Shown one piece after another: positions 1-9,939 of a stretch of 64,000 nucleotides of DNA (its first letter is position 1; every line of letters begins with the position of its first letter). The stretch comes from Dendrobium chrysotoxum. Lineage: Eukaryota > Streptophyta > Magnoliopsida > Asparagales > Orchidaceae. Made by a program: the position numbers and the translations under genes. The notes beneath the pieces are model-generated. The model worked only from the letters and a program-made list of their open reading frames with translations. It did not search any database and was not told where the DNA came from. The DNA is taken from the NCBI GenBank assembly GCA_019925795.1, contig CM034310.1:11361208-11425207 (forward strand). Reading direction: 5' to 3'.

Positions 1-520
1 TCCCCCCCCCCTCTCCCTCATGCTTTGTCTATCTCCCTAGTTCTCACCCCTCCCTCTCCCTTTCTATCATTAAAAATACACCTCTTCCCTCTCTCTTGCT
101 CTCTTTTCCTCTTCCTCTCCCCACTTTCTTTTCCTTTTTCCCTAATTCTTACTTATCTATCCCACTCACTCCTTTATTTATTTGGATCTTTCACTCTCTC
201 TTACTCTCACCCTTTCCCCTTACCAATCCCTCGCTCATACTTTATCTCGTCTCTCTCTCATTCTCTCATCTTCTGACTTTCTCTCTTAATCCCCCCTCAT
301 ACTCTTTCTCCCCATCTTCGTTCTCTCTCTCTTGATCTCTCCATCCCTAATTATCTCACTATATTGCTCTTAATTCTCCTCACTCTTTCTTATTCTCTAT
401 TTTTCTCTCTCCATCTCTTACACTTCTGTATCACACACTCTCTCATATCCTCTCTCGCCTACTCTCTTTCTCCCTCTCTCTCTATCACCCAATCTCTTGA
501 TCTCTACCATCTCCCTCCCC

Positions 521-522
<2 letters not shown>

Positions 523-573
<51 letters not shown>
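523..573. repeat. (CT)n microsatellite 1
   Basis: About 25 uninterrupted CT units followed by a C run, at the end of one 550-bp unit. Confidence 0.95.
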
Positions 574-575
<2 letters not shown>

Positions 576-676
576 CCCCCCCCTAGTTCTCACCCCTCCC
601 TATCCCTTTCTATCATTAAAAATTTATCTCTCCCCTCTCTCTTGCTCTCTCCCTCCCTTTCTCCCTCTCTCCCTCA

Positions 677-708
<32 letters not shown>

Positions 709-1209
709 ATCTACCTATCTATCTATTTCCCTACTTCTCACCCCTCCCTCTATCTTTCCATCATTAAAAATATATTTCTCCCCTCTCTCTTGCTCTCTTT
801 TCCTCTTCCTCTCCCCACTCGCTTGCCCTCTTTCTGTAATTCTCACTTATCTCTCCCACTCACTACTTCATTTATTTCCCTCTCTTGGTCACTCATGCTC
901 TCACTCTTTCCCCCCACCAATCCCTCGCTAATACTTTATCTTGTCTCTCTCTCTTTCTCTCATCCTCTAACTTTCTCTCTATATCCCCCTCTTACTCTTT
1001 CTTCCCATCATCGATCTCTCTCTCTCTTGCTCTCTGCTTCCCTTATTCTTTCACTAGATTGCTCTTTCTCACCTTAATTCTCTGCACTCTCTCTTACTCT
1101 CTATTTTTCTCTCACCCACTCTTTCACATCTGTATCACACACTCTAACTTAACCTCTCTCTCCCACCCCTCCTTCTCCCTCTCACTATCACCTAATCTCA
1201 TGCTCTCTC

Positions 1210-1212
<3 letters not shown>

Positions 1213-1292
<80 letters not shown>
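1213..1292. repeat. (CT)n microsatellite 2
   Basis: About 40 uninterrupted CT units just before the next unit's CTAGTTCTCACC anchor. Confidence 0.95.
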
Positions 1293-1293
<1 letters not shown>

Positions 1294-1620
1294 ATCTCTC
1301 ACTAGTTCTCACCCCTCTCACTCCCTTTCTATCATTAAAAATAAAAATACATCTCGCCCCTTTCTCTTGCTCTCTTTTCCTCTTCCTCTCCCCACTTTCT
1401 TTTCCTCTTTCCCCAATTCTCACTTATATATCCTACTAAATCCATTATTTATTTACCTCTCTTACTCTCTCGTACTCTCACTCTTTCCCCCCACCAATTC
1501 CTCACTCATACTTTATCTCGTCTTTCTCTCTCTCTTGCTCTCTCTCTATCACCCAATATATTGCTCTCTCCCATCTCCCTCCCTCCCTTCCTCTCTCCCT
1601 CCCTCTTTTCCTCCTTCCCT

Positions 1621-1623
<3 letters not shown>

Positions 1624-1704
<81 letters not shown>
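1624..1704. repeat. (CT)n microsatellite 3
   Basis: About 40 uninterrupted CT units flanked by CCCT-rich tracts. Confidence 0.95.
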
Positions 1705-1717
<13 letters not shown>

Positions 1718-2712
1718 CCTCCCTCCCTCCCTTCCTCCCTCTCTCTCCATCACCCAATCTTTTGCTCTCTCTACTCACTTTCTCCCTCTCTATATAACCC
1801 AATCTCTTGCTCTCCCATGTCTCTCTCTCTCTCACGCTATCTCTCTCTATCTCCCTAGTTCTCACCCCTCCCTCTCTCTTTCTCTCTTTTCCTCTTCCTC
1901 TTCCCACTTTGTTTCTCTCTTTCCCTAATTCTCACTTATCTATCCCACTCACTCCTTTATTTTTTCCCCTTTCCCATTGTCTCGTACTCTCACTCTCTCC
2001 CCCCACAAATCCCTCGCTCATACTTTATCTCGTCTCTCTCTCTCCCTCCCTCTCATCTTCTAACTTTCTCTCTATATCTCCCCTCATACTCTTTCTCACC
2101 ATCTTCAATCTCTCTCTCTTGCTCTCGCCATCCTTGATTATCTTAGTATATTTCTCTTTCTCGGCATAATTCTCCTCACCCTTTCTTACTCTCAATTTTC
2201 TCTCTAACTTTCTTACACATCTGTATCACACACTCTCTCTTAACCTCTCTCTCCCACTCTATTTCTCCCTCTCTCTATTAGGTCCCAATGAGCCTAAATC
2301 AGACACAAACCCATTCCACCCTGCCTTAGGCTCAAACCATGCATCCCTTAGGCTCAGTTGACTAGGGTAACCAAGTCAACATTTGACTTGGTCAACCCAA
2401 GTCCTAATGGGTCAAAATTGACCCATTTAAGCCTAAATAAAGCTCTAATCAAGTCTAATCAATCCAATAGCATCCTTGGTTTGAACTCATCATCCCTTGT
2501 ACCTAATTGACTAGGTTGACCAAGTCAAACCTTGACTTGATCAACCTAAGTCCTATTTGGTCAAAACGACCTATTTAAGCCTCATTAAGACATATTTAAT
2601 GGGTTTAAATGCTTCCAATTGCACCCTTTATTTAAATCCCATCAAAATCACTCTCTTTTCCCTCCTAAATCATTCTTGATTGAATCCTAGCCGTCAATCC
2701 AAGGGTTGAGGA

Positions 2713-2720
2713 TATAAATA
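2713..2720 (+). promoter_or_regulatory. TATA box of element A 5' LTR
   Basis: TATAAATA followed by GGG, a good plant TATA box, conserved at 56330-56337 in the 3' LTR. The sequence downstream (AGAGGGACTTTTTGAC) is also conserved. It is the likely RNA start region, so the hairpins at 3222 and 3408 would lie in the transcript. Confidence 0.6.
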
Positions 2721-3221
2721 GGGTGTTTAGGGTTTGTAAGAGGGACTTTTTGACAAATTCTCTTGCCCTAAGCCTCCAAAAGCTGTGATATTTTGTGCGA
2801 GAGCTTTTCCCACCTCCTCACATCTTTCTCGAGCCCAAACCACCTTTGAGACCTCGTCGGCGATGATCTTCTGACGAGAGCTAGCCTAAATCTATCCAAG
2901 GCTCATCCCGAGTGATCCATAGCTCGTTAGACTAAGGATTCAAGAGGGAAAACGTACGAGAACAGTCCACAAGCTCAGAGAAGCCATTATTTCTTAAGTC
3001 CAATGGTGAGATTTCTTAAAATCCTTAGACCTAAGTCAATACACATAGGATTAATTAGCTTTTCGTAAAACATATTTTAGGCCACAAGAAGTATACCCCA
3101 TGAATGCTCTTCATGTATAGTATTTAGGTTTAAAATTTCATCAAATTCCATCATCCCGTTTGTGAGAATGAGATGAAAAATGCACTAAGACCTCGATTTC
3201 GCCCTAGCTTCCGGTGTGTGA

Positions 3222-3258
3222 GATCTCCGCCGTTGATCATTGATCAACGACGGAGATC
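3222..3258. other. Inverted repeat (hairpin) in element A LTR
   Basis: GATCTCCG / CGGAGATC arms enclose a second pair CGTTGATCA / TGATCAACG, giving a nearly continuous hairpin of about 18 bp per arm. The 3' LTR (56825-56862) and the solo LTR (22590-22617) have different sequences at the same place, and both are again self-complementary. Confidence 0.7.
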
Positions 3259-3407
3259 CCATTGTTCCGCCATTCCATTAGAACCGCAGAATCGATCCAG
3301 CAGTCGATCAGCCTGTCCGACTCAATAAGAGTTGTTGATCCAAATCACTAGCGATCCAACGGCTCCGCCGTTTCGCTGACACGGATAAGTTACGCATCAT
3401 TCTCCAT

Positions 3408-3457
3408 GCAATCATTGCCAATGATTGCGTGGTGGAGCAATCATTGGCAATGATTGC
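3408..3457. other. Double palindrome built on CAATGATTGC
   Basis: Two 21-bp palindromes, at 3408-3428 and 3437-3457, each with GCAATCATTG facing CAATGATTGC around one central base. A degenerate counterpart lies at 57010-57062 in the 3' LTR and a perfect but different one at 22404-22436 in the solo LTR. Confidence 0.7.
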
Positions 3458-3512
3458 CCGTAACCACAGACCGAACCCAAAGCCATAGCGTGTCCACCGC
3501 ACCGCCGCCGCT

Positions 3513-4615
3513 GTATTTTAATATTTAAAAATTCTCTTTTTTAATAGTTTTTAATTCAAATTACTTTTAAAATTATTTTAAAATTATTTTTTTAAATTAA
3601 AAAAATATGTATTATGTATCAAATTTCTCAAAAAAATTTTACCTTTAATTTAAATATATAATTAATTTAAAATCTCAATTATATTTAAAAAGATATTTTA
3701 AATAGTAATTATCTATAATATTTAATTAATAAGTAATTATAAATTATCAAAACATATTTTATATAATTCCCTTTATTATTATTATTTTAAAATATTTTAT
3801 GTTATTTCAGATTATAGTTTATTTTTTTTATTATTTGTATTATTATTATTATTTTATTATTATTTTATTTCTATTATTATATTATTATTATTACTATTAA
3901 TACCATTTAGATTATTATTATTATTGTTATTATTATTATTATTATTTTCAAAATTATTTTAAAATATCAGAGACTTTATTTCTCTCATTAATTTTATGTT
4001 AATAGACATTTTCCTATTATAAATTATTCCAATTGATTAATTACTTAAATTGTCTAATCAATAATTAATTAATTAATGTTTAATTATTTTCACAAAAAAT
4101 TATTTTATGAAATTTTTTTAAAAAATTTAGAGGGTAATTTATTATTTAAATATTAAATATTAATTATTCCCTTATTTTAAATTATTTTAATTAATTACTT
4201 TAATTCATTTAATGAACAATTAACTTAATATTTGAATATTTTATTAAATTAAATAAAAAAATTTATTATTATCTCTGAAATTATTTTAAAATTCCATAAC
4301 TTTAATACTTTAATTAATTTCATTTAATAATTATTATTTTTTAAATATTATTTTTTTAAATTATTTTTTTAAAATCCCTTTTAATTATTTCAAAACTTTG
4401 ATAATTCATAATAAATTCATTTTAAGTTGGATTTTGATGCATAATACCTTAAATTTTTTAGAATATTATGAATTTTAATTTAAAATTATTTTCAGAAACT
4501 AAAAATTTATTTATCTAGCTGATTTCTATATTATTTAATTATTTGACTATTTAAATAATATCTAAATAATTAATATATCAATTATTTTGAAATTACAAAA
4601 TTATTATTTTTATTC
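3513..4615. repeat. AT-rich low-complexity tract in LTR
   Basis: Runs of ATT/TTA trinucleotides and A/T homopolymers with no coding potential. The same tract occupies 57120-58200 in the 3' LTR, and a related one lies at 21120-22215 in the solo LTR, so it is part of the LTR and not a chance insertion. Confidence 0.8.
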
Positions 4616-5261
4616 CTTTTCCAACTCTCCTTGGGGTGGCTAGAGGATCTCTCATCTATACATATGTATTTAAATTGAATTATTTTGAATTATCTTATTT
4701 TGAACTGATGTATTTACTTCTTAATATTTATGTATTTTAAAATTACATATTATTAAATCCCTTTAATTTTTGGAGATCCACTTCATGGAAGTTTAAACAT
4801 AAGCTATGTATGTGGACATCATTCATGTGGGAAGGATTATTGAATGATTGAGCTCAAATCATTCACTAATCACTTTGTTTGTCTCGTTTACTTAGTGTGT
4901 AGTTGTCCTTCTTGCATGTGTAGGTTGCACCAAAACCTTGAAAGTTCGTTAGGGATGTTAAGCCCTTCTGAACTAGTCCCGAAGCAGGCAGAGAATATGG
5001 ACTCCTTTCACTTGCTCATGAAGTAGGCAGAGAACTAGAATCTTCTTGCGGATGATCCTAGCACAGAGACGCCAACAAGACAAGAGATGACGACCGAAGA
5101 AGACAACTCAGATCCTTGCTTGGAGCAAACTTTGTGAACACCTCACAAACTCCCCCTTGTAAGATCCTCTCTCTCTCCCAAGCTCTCTCTTTCTCTCTCT
5201 CTCAAGGTTCTCTCTGGCAAGGAAGGTGGCAAAAGTTTTTTCTTGTTGCAAGAAAAAGATC

Positions 5262-5269
5262 TTAAATAG
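5262..5269 (-). promoter_or_regulatory. TATA-like box of element B LTR
   Basis: On the minus strand CTATTTAA follows the palindrome array and is preceded by AGCCCTT. The twin is at 28666-28673. An almost identical arrangement occurs inside the element at 13123-13131. Confidence 0.5.
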
Positions 5270-5299
5270 AAGGGCTCAAAAATAGCCCAAAATTATAAC

Positions 5300-6083
5300 T
5301 ATATCGTCTAGGATGGTCTATCAATCATCTTGTATGATTAGTACAAATCACTCATATGAGGTTGGACAATCTGATTCCTCGAGACGATTAGTAAATAAAC
5401 TTTATTCAGATAGTCCGGGATGATCAGTATAACTCAGGAACATCGTCTAGAGGACAGCTCTGGTCGTCTAGGGTAACTTATACTGGACGGTCTCAAAATG
5501 ACTTGATCGCCCAGGATAATATCTCTATCATCATGTACGATTAGTTCAAAATGCCCAATTTCATCTAACACACAGCCCAGTTTATAAAGCCAAAACCTGC
5601 TGGACGATTTCAAGATGACTTGATCGTCCAGGATGATATCTATATTTTCTAGGATTATATCTATATCATCCCATACGATTTATTCAAAATTAGGAATATC
5701 ATCTAGAGGATACATCGGGGTGTACAGGTGAAATGCACTGGATGGTCAGGATTTTTAATGGATCATCCAAGATGATATGATTGAATCAATCAAACCTTAA
5801 TTAATTTTCTTAATCACCAGACTAATTTAGACATGATTATAATGGATCATCCAGGATGATACATGTATCGTCCAGGATGATTAGACCAAATCTGTAAAAA
5901 TAAAAACTTGCCTAACTTAATCTGGTGACTGAGAATTTTTTATTTTAGCATATCATCCTGTACGATATGTGTATCATCCAAGATGATCTGCATAATCAAA
6001 CTGACTTAATATGGCTACCCTAGTTAGGGTTTCTATTTTAACTGGATCATCCAGAACGATATAAATATCATCCAGGATGATTT
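5300..6083. repeat. Palindrome array in element B LTR
   Basis: Many copies of a 15-bp palindrome of type ATCATCC-A-GGATGAT, several degenerate, for instance around 5845, 5865 and 6065. It lies upstream of the TATA-like box in the element's own direction. Confidence 0.75.
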
Positions 6084-6722
6084 TGAAAGTTTGAAAGGGA
6101 TGTTAAGCCCTAGTGAACTAGTCCTGAGGCTAACCAAGAGGGGGGGTGAATTGGATATTTGAAACAAAACAAAAATCTTTTTATAACGTGCAGTGGAAAC
6201 AAATTAATACAACGATAAAAAAGATCAATCACAGATATCACCCAAGCAGATAATCGCAACAAAATAAAGTGCGAAAAAATAATAAGAAAGAACACACCAG
6301 ATTTATAGTGGTTCGGTCCAACCTGACCTACATCCACTCCTCGGAGGCACCCTCCAAGTATTGCACTAAACCAAAAGTGTCTCTCCTTCAGCCCCCACAG
6401 CTAGGTGGAGAAGCCCTTACAAAATCACTTCCACCTTCCCCGGTGCGACGGAGTAGCCGGGTCCTTTGACACCAAAGAGCACTTCTTCTTCCCAAAACTT
6501 CCTTTGAGACAAGCCTTGAATCCGATGGTACTTAGGTGCAAGCCTGCCGGAGCAACCGTGTGAACCCCCTCACACTCCCTCGAGAAACCCCCTTCCCAGG
6601 CTCTTCTCCCTCTCAAACTCCACTCTTTCCTCTCTCCCTTTCAAGCTCTCTCTTCAAGTTTTCTCCAAAAGAATGAAGCCTCAATGGCTGCTAAAGACAC
6701 TTATCAAGTACCTTGAGAAACC

Positions 6723-6731
6723 TTAAATAAA
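6723..6731 (-). promoter_or_regulatory. TATA-like box of element C LTR
   Basis: TTTATTTAA on the minus strand, immediately downstream of the palindrome array in the element's direction, at the position equivalent to CTATTTAA in element B. Confidence 0.45.
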
Positions 6732-6769
6732 GAGCTCCAAAAACCCTTCCAAATTAGTTCTGGCGGCAA

Positions 6770-7255
6770 ATATCGTCCAGGACGATCGCCGGATCGTCCA
6801 GGACGATGTGCTCCAAAAGACGGCTTTAGAAAACCCTAAAAACTCAATTCTGCCGCCAAAGATCATCCAGGATGATCTCAGGATCGTCCAGGACGATGTG
6901 CTCCAAAAGGCGGCTTGAGAAAACCATAAAAACTCAATTCTGCCATCAAAAATCGTCCAGGACGATCGCAGGATCGTCCAGGATGATGTGCAGAATTTGA
7001 CCTGATAGTCCCGTACGATCCTGGGATAGTCCAGGACGATCAGAATAAATTTTGCACAAATCGACCAGTACGATATATAGATCGTCCAGGACGATTAGAA
7101 CAAATTTTGACTCTTAAATCCTTGCCTAAATTGTCGTGGCGGCTAGGGTTTTGAGATCATATTGGATCGTCCAGGACGATATAAATATCATCCAGGACGA
7201 TTAGTTCAATGAACAGATCATCCTGGAGTATCAGAAATCGTCCAATACGATTTGT
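6770..7255. repeat. Palindrome array in element C LTR
   Basis: About ten copies of ATCGTCC-A-GGACGAT and close variants (ATCATCC...GGATGAT, GTCCCGTACGAT). Pairs are often set within tandem blocks that also repeat CTCCAAAAGRCGGCTT. The copy in the other LTR is at 10625-11110. Confidence 0.85.
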
Positions 7256-7555
7256 TCAAAAGTTGAACTTCTGGTTTTGATAGGATCTCACTCCCCCTAA
7301 GTATGTGTACACATGGTCATAAATAAACATATACCATTACAGGACTTGACTCAAGGAATTAAAAAGTACATCAATGAGAAATACAATAAAGCCTATTCTA
7401 CTCATTCTTGAGTCTTGAATCTTCCTTGTATTGATGCATGCTGTTCCTGAAATGTTAGTACACACACAAATAAATATACATTCCAAATATTAGAAGATGT
7501 GAGCCATAATGTTTGTTATCATCAAAATAGAAACTTGTGAGCCCGAGTCATAACA

Positions 7556-7573
7556 ATCTCCCCCTTTTTGATG
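7556..7573 (-). promoter_or_regulatory. Polypurine tract of element C
   Basis: Directly next to the LTR end. On the minus strand it reads AAAAAGGGGGAGAT, the plus-strand DNA priming site. The same tract adjoins the LTR in elements B, D and E. Confidence 0.85.
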
Positions 7574-7790
7574 ATGGCAAACATTACTGGTTAAATTTGC
7601 AAAAAAGATATTTTCTCCTAATCTTCCCCTCACTAAGAAAAAGTCTTTTAAAAACAGGGAGAAATACTTTCTTCTCTTTTTTTTTTAATTTTTAAAATAA
7701 CTAACAACAATATGATGTAAAATAAACAACACAAAAACAAATATCACAAATACAACAGTACGTAAAAAACATCACAAATACAACAGTATG

Positions 7791-7820
7791 TTCTCCCCCT
7801 TTGACATTATCAAAAAGAGG
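7791..7820 (-). promoter_or_regulatory. Second polypurine tract with inverted repeat, element C
   Basis: CTCCCCCTTTGA ... TCAAAAAGAGG: an extra polypurine tract about 240 bp inside the LTR, with a facing complementary copy. Multiple polypurine tracts are a recognised Sirevirus feature. Confidence 0.6.
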
Positions 7821-8159
7821 AGGAGCAAAAATTTGAAAAGTCACCTCTTAAGGTTCTCCAAAAGTTAGTAAGACATGAATTGACTTCTTTAAACCCAGAA
7901 AGGTTAGAGAATCAGAAAATGTAAATCCAAACTCAGGTTTTTTTTTTAAAAAGGCGAAAAAACTATTTAAGCCAATATCTAAATTAAGGAACAAATTAGA
8001 TAAGGAAACAAAAATCTTTCAAAACTCCTTTCATGAAATACATCTAATAGAAGATTGATGCAAAGAAATGAATCAAAAAATCTTGATTTTCAAACTCAAG
8101 TAACGAATCTATTAAAAAGGTCATAAGAGTTTTCTAAACTTTAGAGATTTACAAGAATG

Positions 8160-8340
8160 GAAGCAGCTTTTATGGGCTAATTTTATGCCTATTTTTCAAT
8201 TTATTTGTCGCTTTGCGCATCTTTTAATTTTTGATACACTTTGTGTATTCAATTTGGCAATTTCGCATCTTTTCAGTTTTGGGCTCATTTTGTGCCTCTT
8301 TTTAATTTGTTTGGCGCACTGCGCATCTTTTGATTGCCTC
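8160..8340. repeat. Direct repeats with GCGCA-C-TGCGC palindrome, element C
   Basis: Two related units sharing GGGCTCATTTTGTGCCT and TTGCGCATCTTTT, with the palindrome ATACAC-TTT-GTGTAT between them. The equivalent region of element E is at 45808-45972. Noncoding, between the coding region and the polypurine tracts. Confidence 0.65.
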
Positions 8341-8850
8341 CTTTCTAAATCTTTAAAATCAGCAAACCTTATTCTTATGATAAAGACAAACAACCTGAAT
8401 AAGATAATCTTGAAGTTGGTTCAATAATTTGCAAAAGATTCCTATGAGATAGAAAAAATGTTGGGAGATGAAAAAAGTTTTAATTTCAAAAACCAATTTA
8501 TAATCTGAAATAGATTTTGACTCAAAAGTAAGATAGCCTTATTCAAAGAAATGAGATAGAGAGACAAAATCATGAGTTTCCTTCATTTACTTAATTTTAG
8601 AAAAATCAACCACAACTAACAAAGTATTTAGAAAATATATGAGGTAAATTTTTCATTTTTAGAAAATAAGATCTTAAAAAAAATAATTTAAAACAAGAGG
8701 TGTTATGTGTGTGCTTGATCAGAGGAATAATTAAAAACATCAAAAAAAAATTTAAAAGGAAAAACAAAAATACTAAAACTCAGAAATCACAATGAATAAA
8801 ATAATAGTAGCAGAAAAACAAAACAAAAACATAAACACATAAAAAGAATA

Positions 8851-9884
8851 TTAATTTACATCACCTTGCTCCTGATCTGATGATTTAGAAGCTAGATCTG
8901 CCCAGGACATTTTTCGTTTTGCATTATCAGCCCTTATTATAATTTGCTTAGCTTTACCCTTTTCCTTTTCAGGAAGGGTTCTTAAGTTCGGGCACTGATT
9001 TTTTATATGTCCAGGCTTCCTACATCCAAAACAAATAACATCAGAAGAAAACTTTACATTCTTACCATTTTTACCTTTGTTCCACTTTTGATGTTGATGT
9101 TTGTGCCTTAGTAGATTTTTCAATTTGTTTATTGCTGATGCTAACTCTTCACTTTCATCACTTTCTGAGTTATTTTTTCCAATGTCTTCAGTTTTCAGCA
9201 CTATCATTTTATCTGCATCCAAAAGCTTTTGACCCAAACCTTGCTCGTAGGCAATGAGTGAGCCAATCAAATTATCAATAGAATATTCATTCAAATTTTT
9301 TGATTAAGAAATTGCAATGACTTTGGCATCAAATTTAGCAAGTAGAGAACGTATGATTTTATTAACTTTTTCAAAATTTGAAAGTTCTTTTCCTAAAGCA
9401 TATAATGATGTCACAATTTGAGAAAACCTAGTAAACATGTCCAAGATCGTTTCATAAGGTTTCATGCTAAAAAGTTCATAATCAGCATTAACATATTTAG
9501 CGTAGATTGCTTGATTTCACAAGTACCTTCATATCTAGTTCATAATTTATCCCAGATTTCTTTGCCAGAAGTGCATGCAGATATTAACATACAATCATCA
9601 GAATTTAAAGCACAGAAAAAATAATTTAAACATTTAGCATTTAATTGAGCATTGATCTGATCTGTTCTACTCCATTCAGAAAAGGGAATATCAATTTTAA
9701 TTTTATTTACAATACGTGACGGTGCAGAATAACTAAATTGAATCATATGCCACATGCGATAATCAATAGATTTTAAGAAAGTAGACATACGAATTTTCCA
9801 AAAATCAAAAGTAATATTTTCAAATAAAGGTGGCCGGGTGATTGAATATCCTTCCACAATATTACGATTACAAAAATTAGCCAT
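8851..9884 (-). pseudogene. Element C gag (broken)
   Basis: Minus strand. Starts at ATG 9884 with MANFCNRN...GYSITRPPLF, matching the element E gag start. The first frame runs to a TGA at 9540, just after a GKEIWDKL motif that in E continues without a stop; a shift follows. A second in-frame break, a TAA near 9300, lies just before the NEYSIDNLIGSLIAYEQ segment. The last frame (9294-8851) has one CX2CX4HX4C zinc knuckle (CFGCRKPGHIKNQC). Gag would form the virus-like particle and bind the RNA. The coiled-coil region and second knuckle of the E gag are missing, and no pol follows. Confidence 0.85.
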
Positions 9885-9925
9885 GGATCGAATTCAAAAA
9901 TTTTTAAACTTAAATTTTGAATCTT

Positions 9926-9937
9926 GCTCTGATACCA
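9926..9937 (-). other. Primer-binding site of element C
   Basis: Reads TGGTATCAGAGC on the minus strand, 2 bases inside the 5' LTR; complementary to the 3' end of plant initiator tRNA-Met. Confidence 0.9.
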
Positions 9938-9939
9938 CT

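Larger units (their letters stand above)
1..2277. repeat. CT-rich tandem array, unit about 550 bp
   Basis: Almost pure pyrimidine DNA on the + strand. It is not only a microsatellite: a recognisable sentence (CTAGTTCTCACCCCTCCCTC, then TCATTAAAAATA, then TTGCTCTCTTTTCCTC) recurs at about 37, 583, 731, 1302 and 1855. The spacings are 546, 148 (one unit shortened), 571 and 553 bp. A second anchor, CTGTATCACACACTCT, recurs near 427, 1131 and 2226. Open frames here read only Ser/Leu/Pro or, on the other strand, Arg/Glu, and are composition artefacts. The array abuts the truncated 5' LTR of element A at 2278. Confidence 0.85.
2278..4938 (+). mobile_element. Element A (Tat/Ogre-like gypsy), 5' LTR, left part
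   Basis: This stretch is repeated with roughly 90% identity at 55896-58530, which is the 3' LTR of the same element, and again in reverse orientation and more diverged inside 16905-25664. The first 53 bp of the LTR, present at 55843-55895, are missing here; the CT array takes their place. It contains a TATA box at 2713, two inverted-repeat structures at 3222 and 3408, and an AT-rich tract at 3513-4615. It is cut at 4938 by element B and resumes at 29777. Known family: Tat/Ogre gypsy elements have LTRs of several kilobases. The assignment rests on the internal region at 35.9-42.6 kb. Confidence 0.75.
4939..6083 (-). repeat. Element B downstream (3') LTR, part 1
   Basis: Matches the other LTR of B at 27965-29776. 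It lacks about 350 bp present near 28000-28345; the junction near 4980 joins the LTR start directly to the AAGCAGGCAGAGAA segment. It is interrupted at 6083 by element C and continues at 11411. Confidence 0.85.
6084..7555 (-). repeat. Element C downstream (3') LTR
   Basis: Starts TGAAAGTTTG, ends CATAACA. It differs from 9940-11410 at scattered positions, visibly more than the two LTRs of element E differ from each other. It contains a TATA-like box at 6723 and a palindrome array at 6770-7255. Confidence 0.9.

Noticed and set aside
25..2169. Several long open frames of Ser/Leu/Pro or Arg/Glu in the CT array
   Set aside because: Pure consequence of CT-rich composition; both strands and several frames are open at once and no domain is present.
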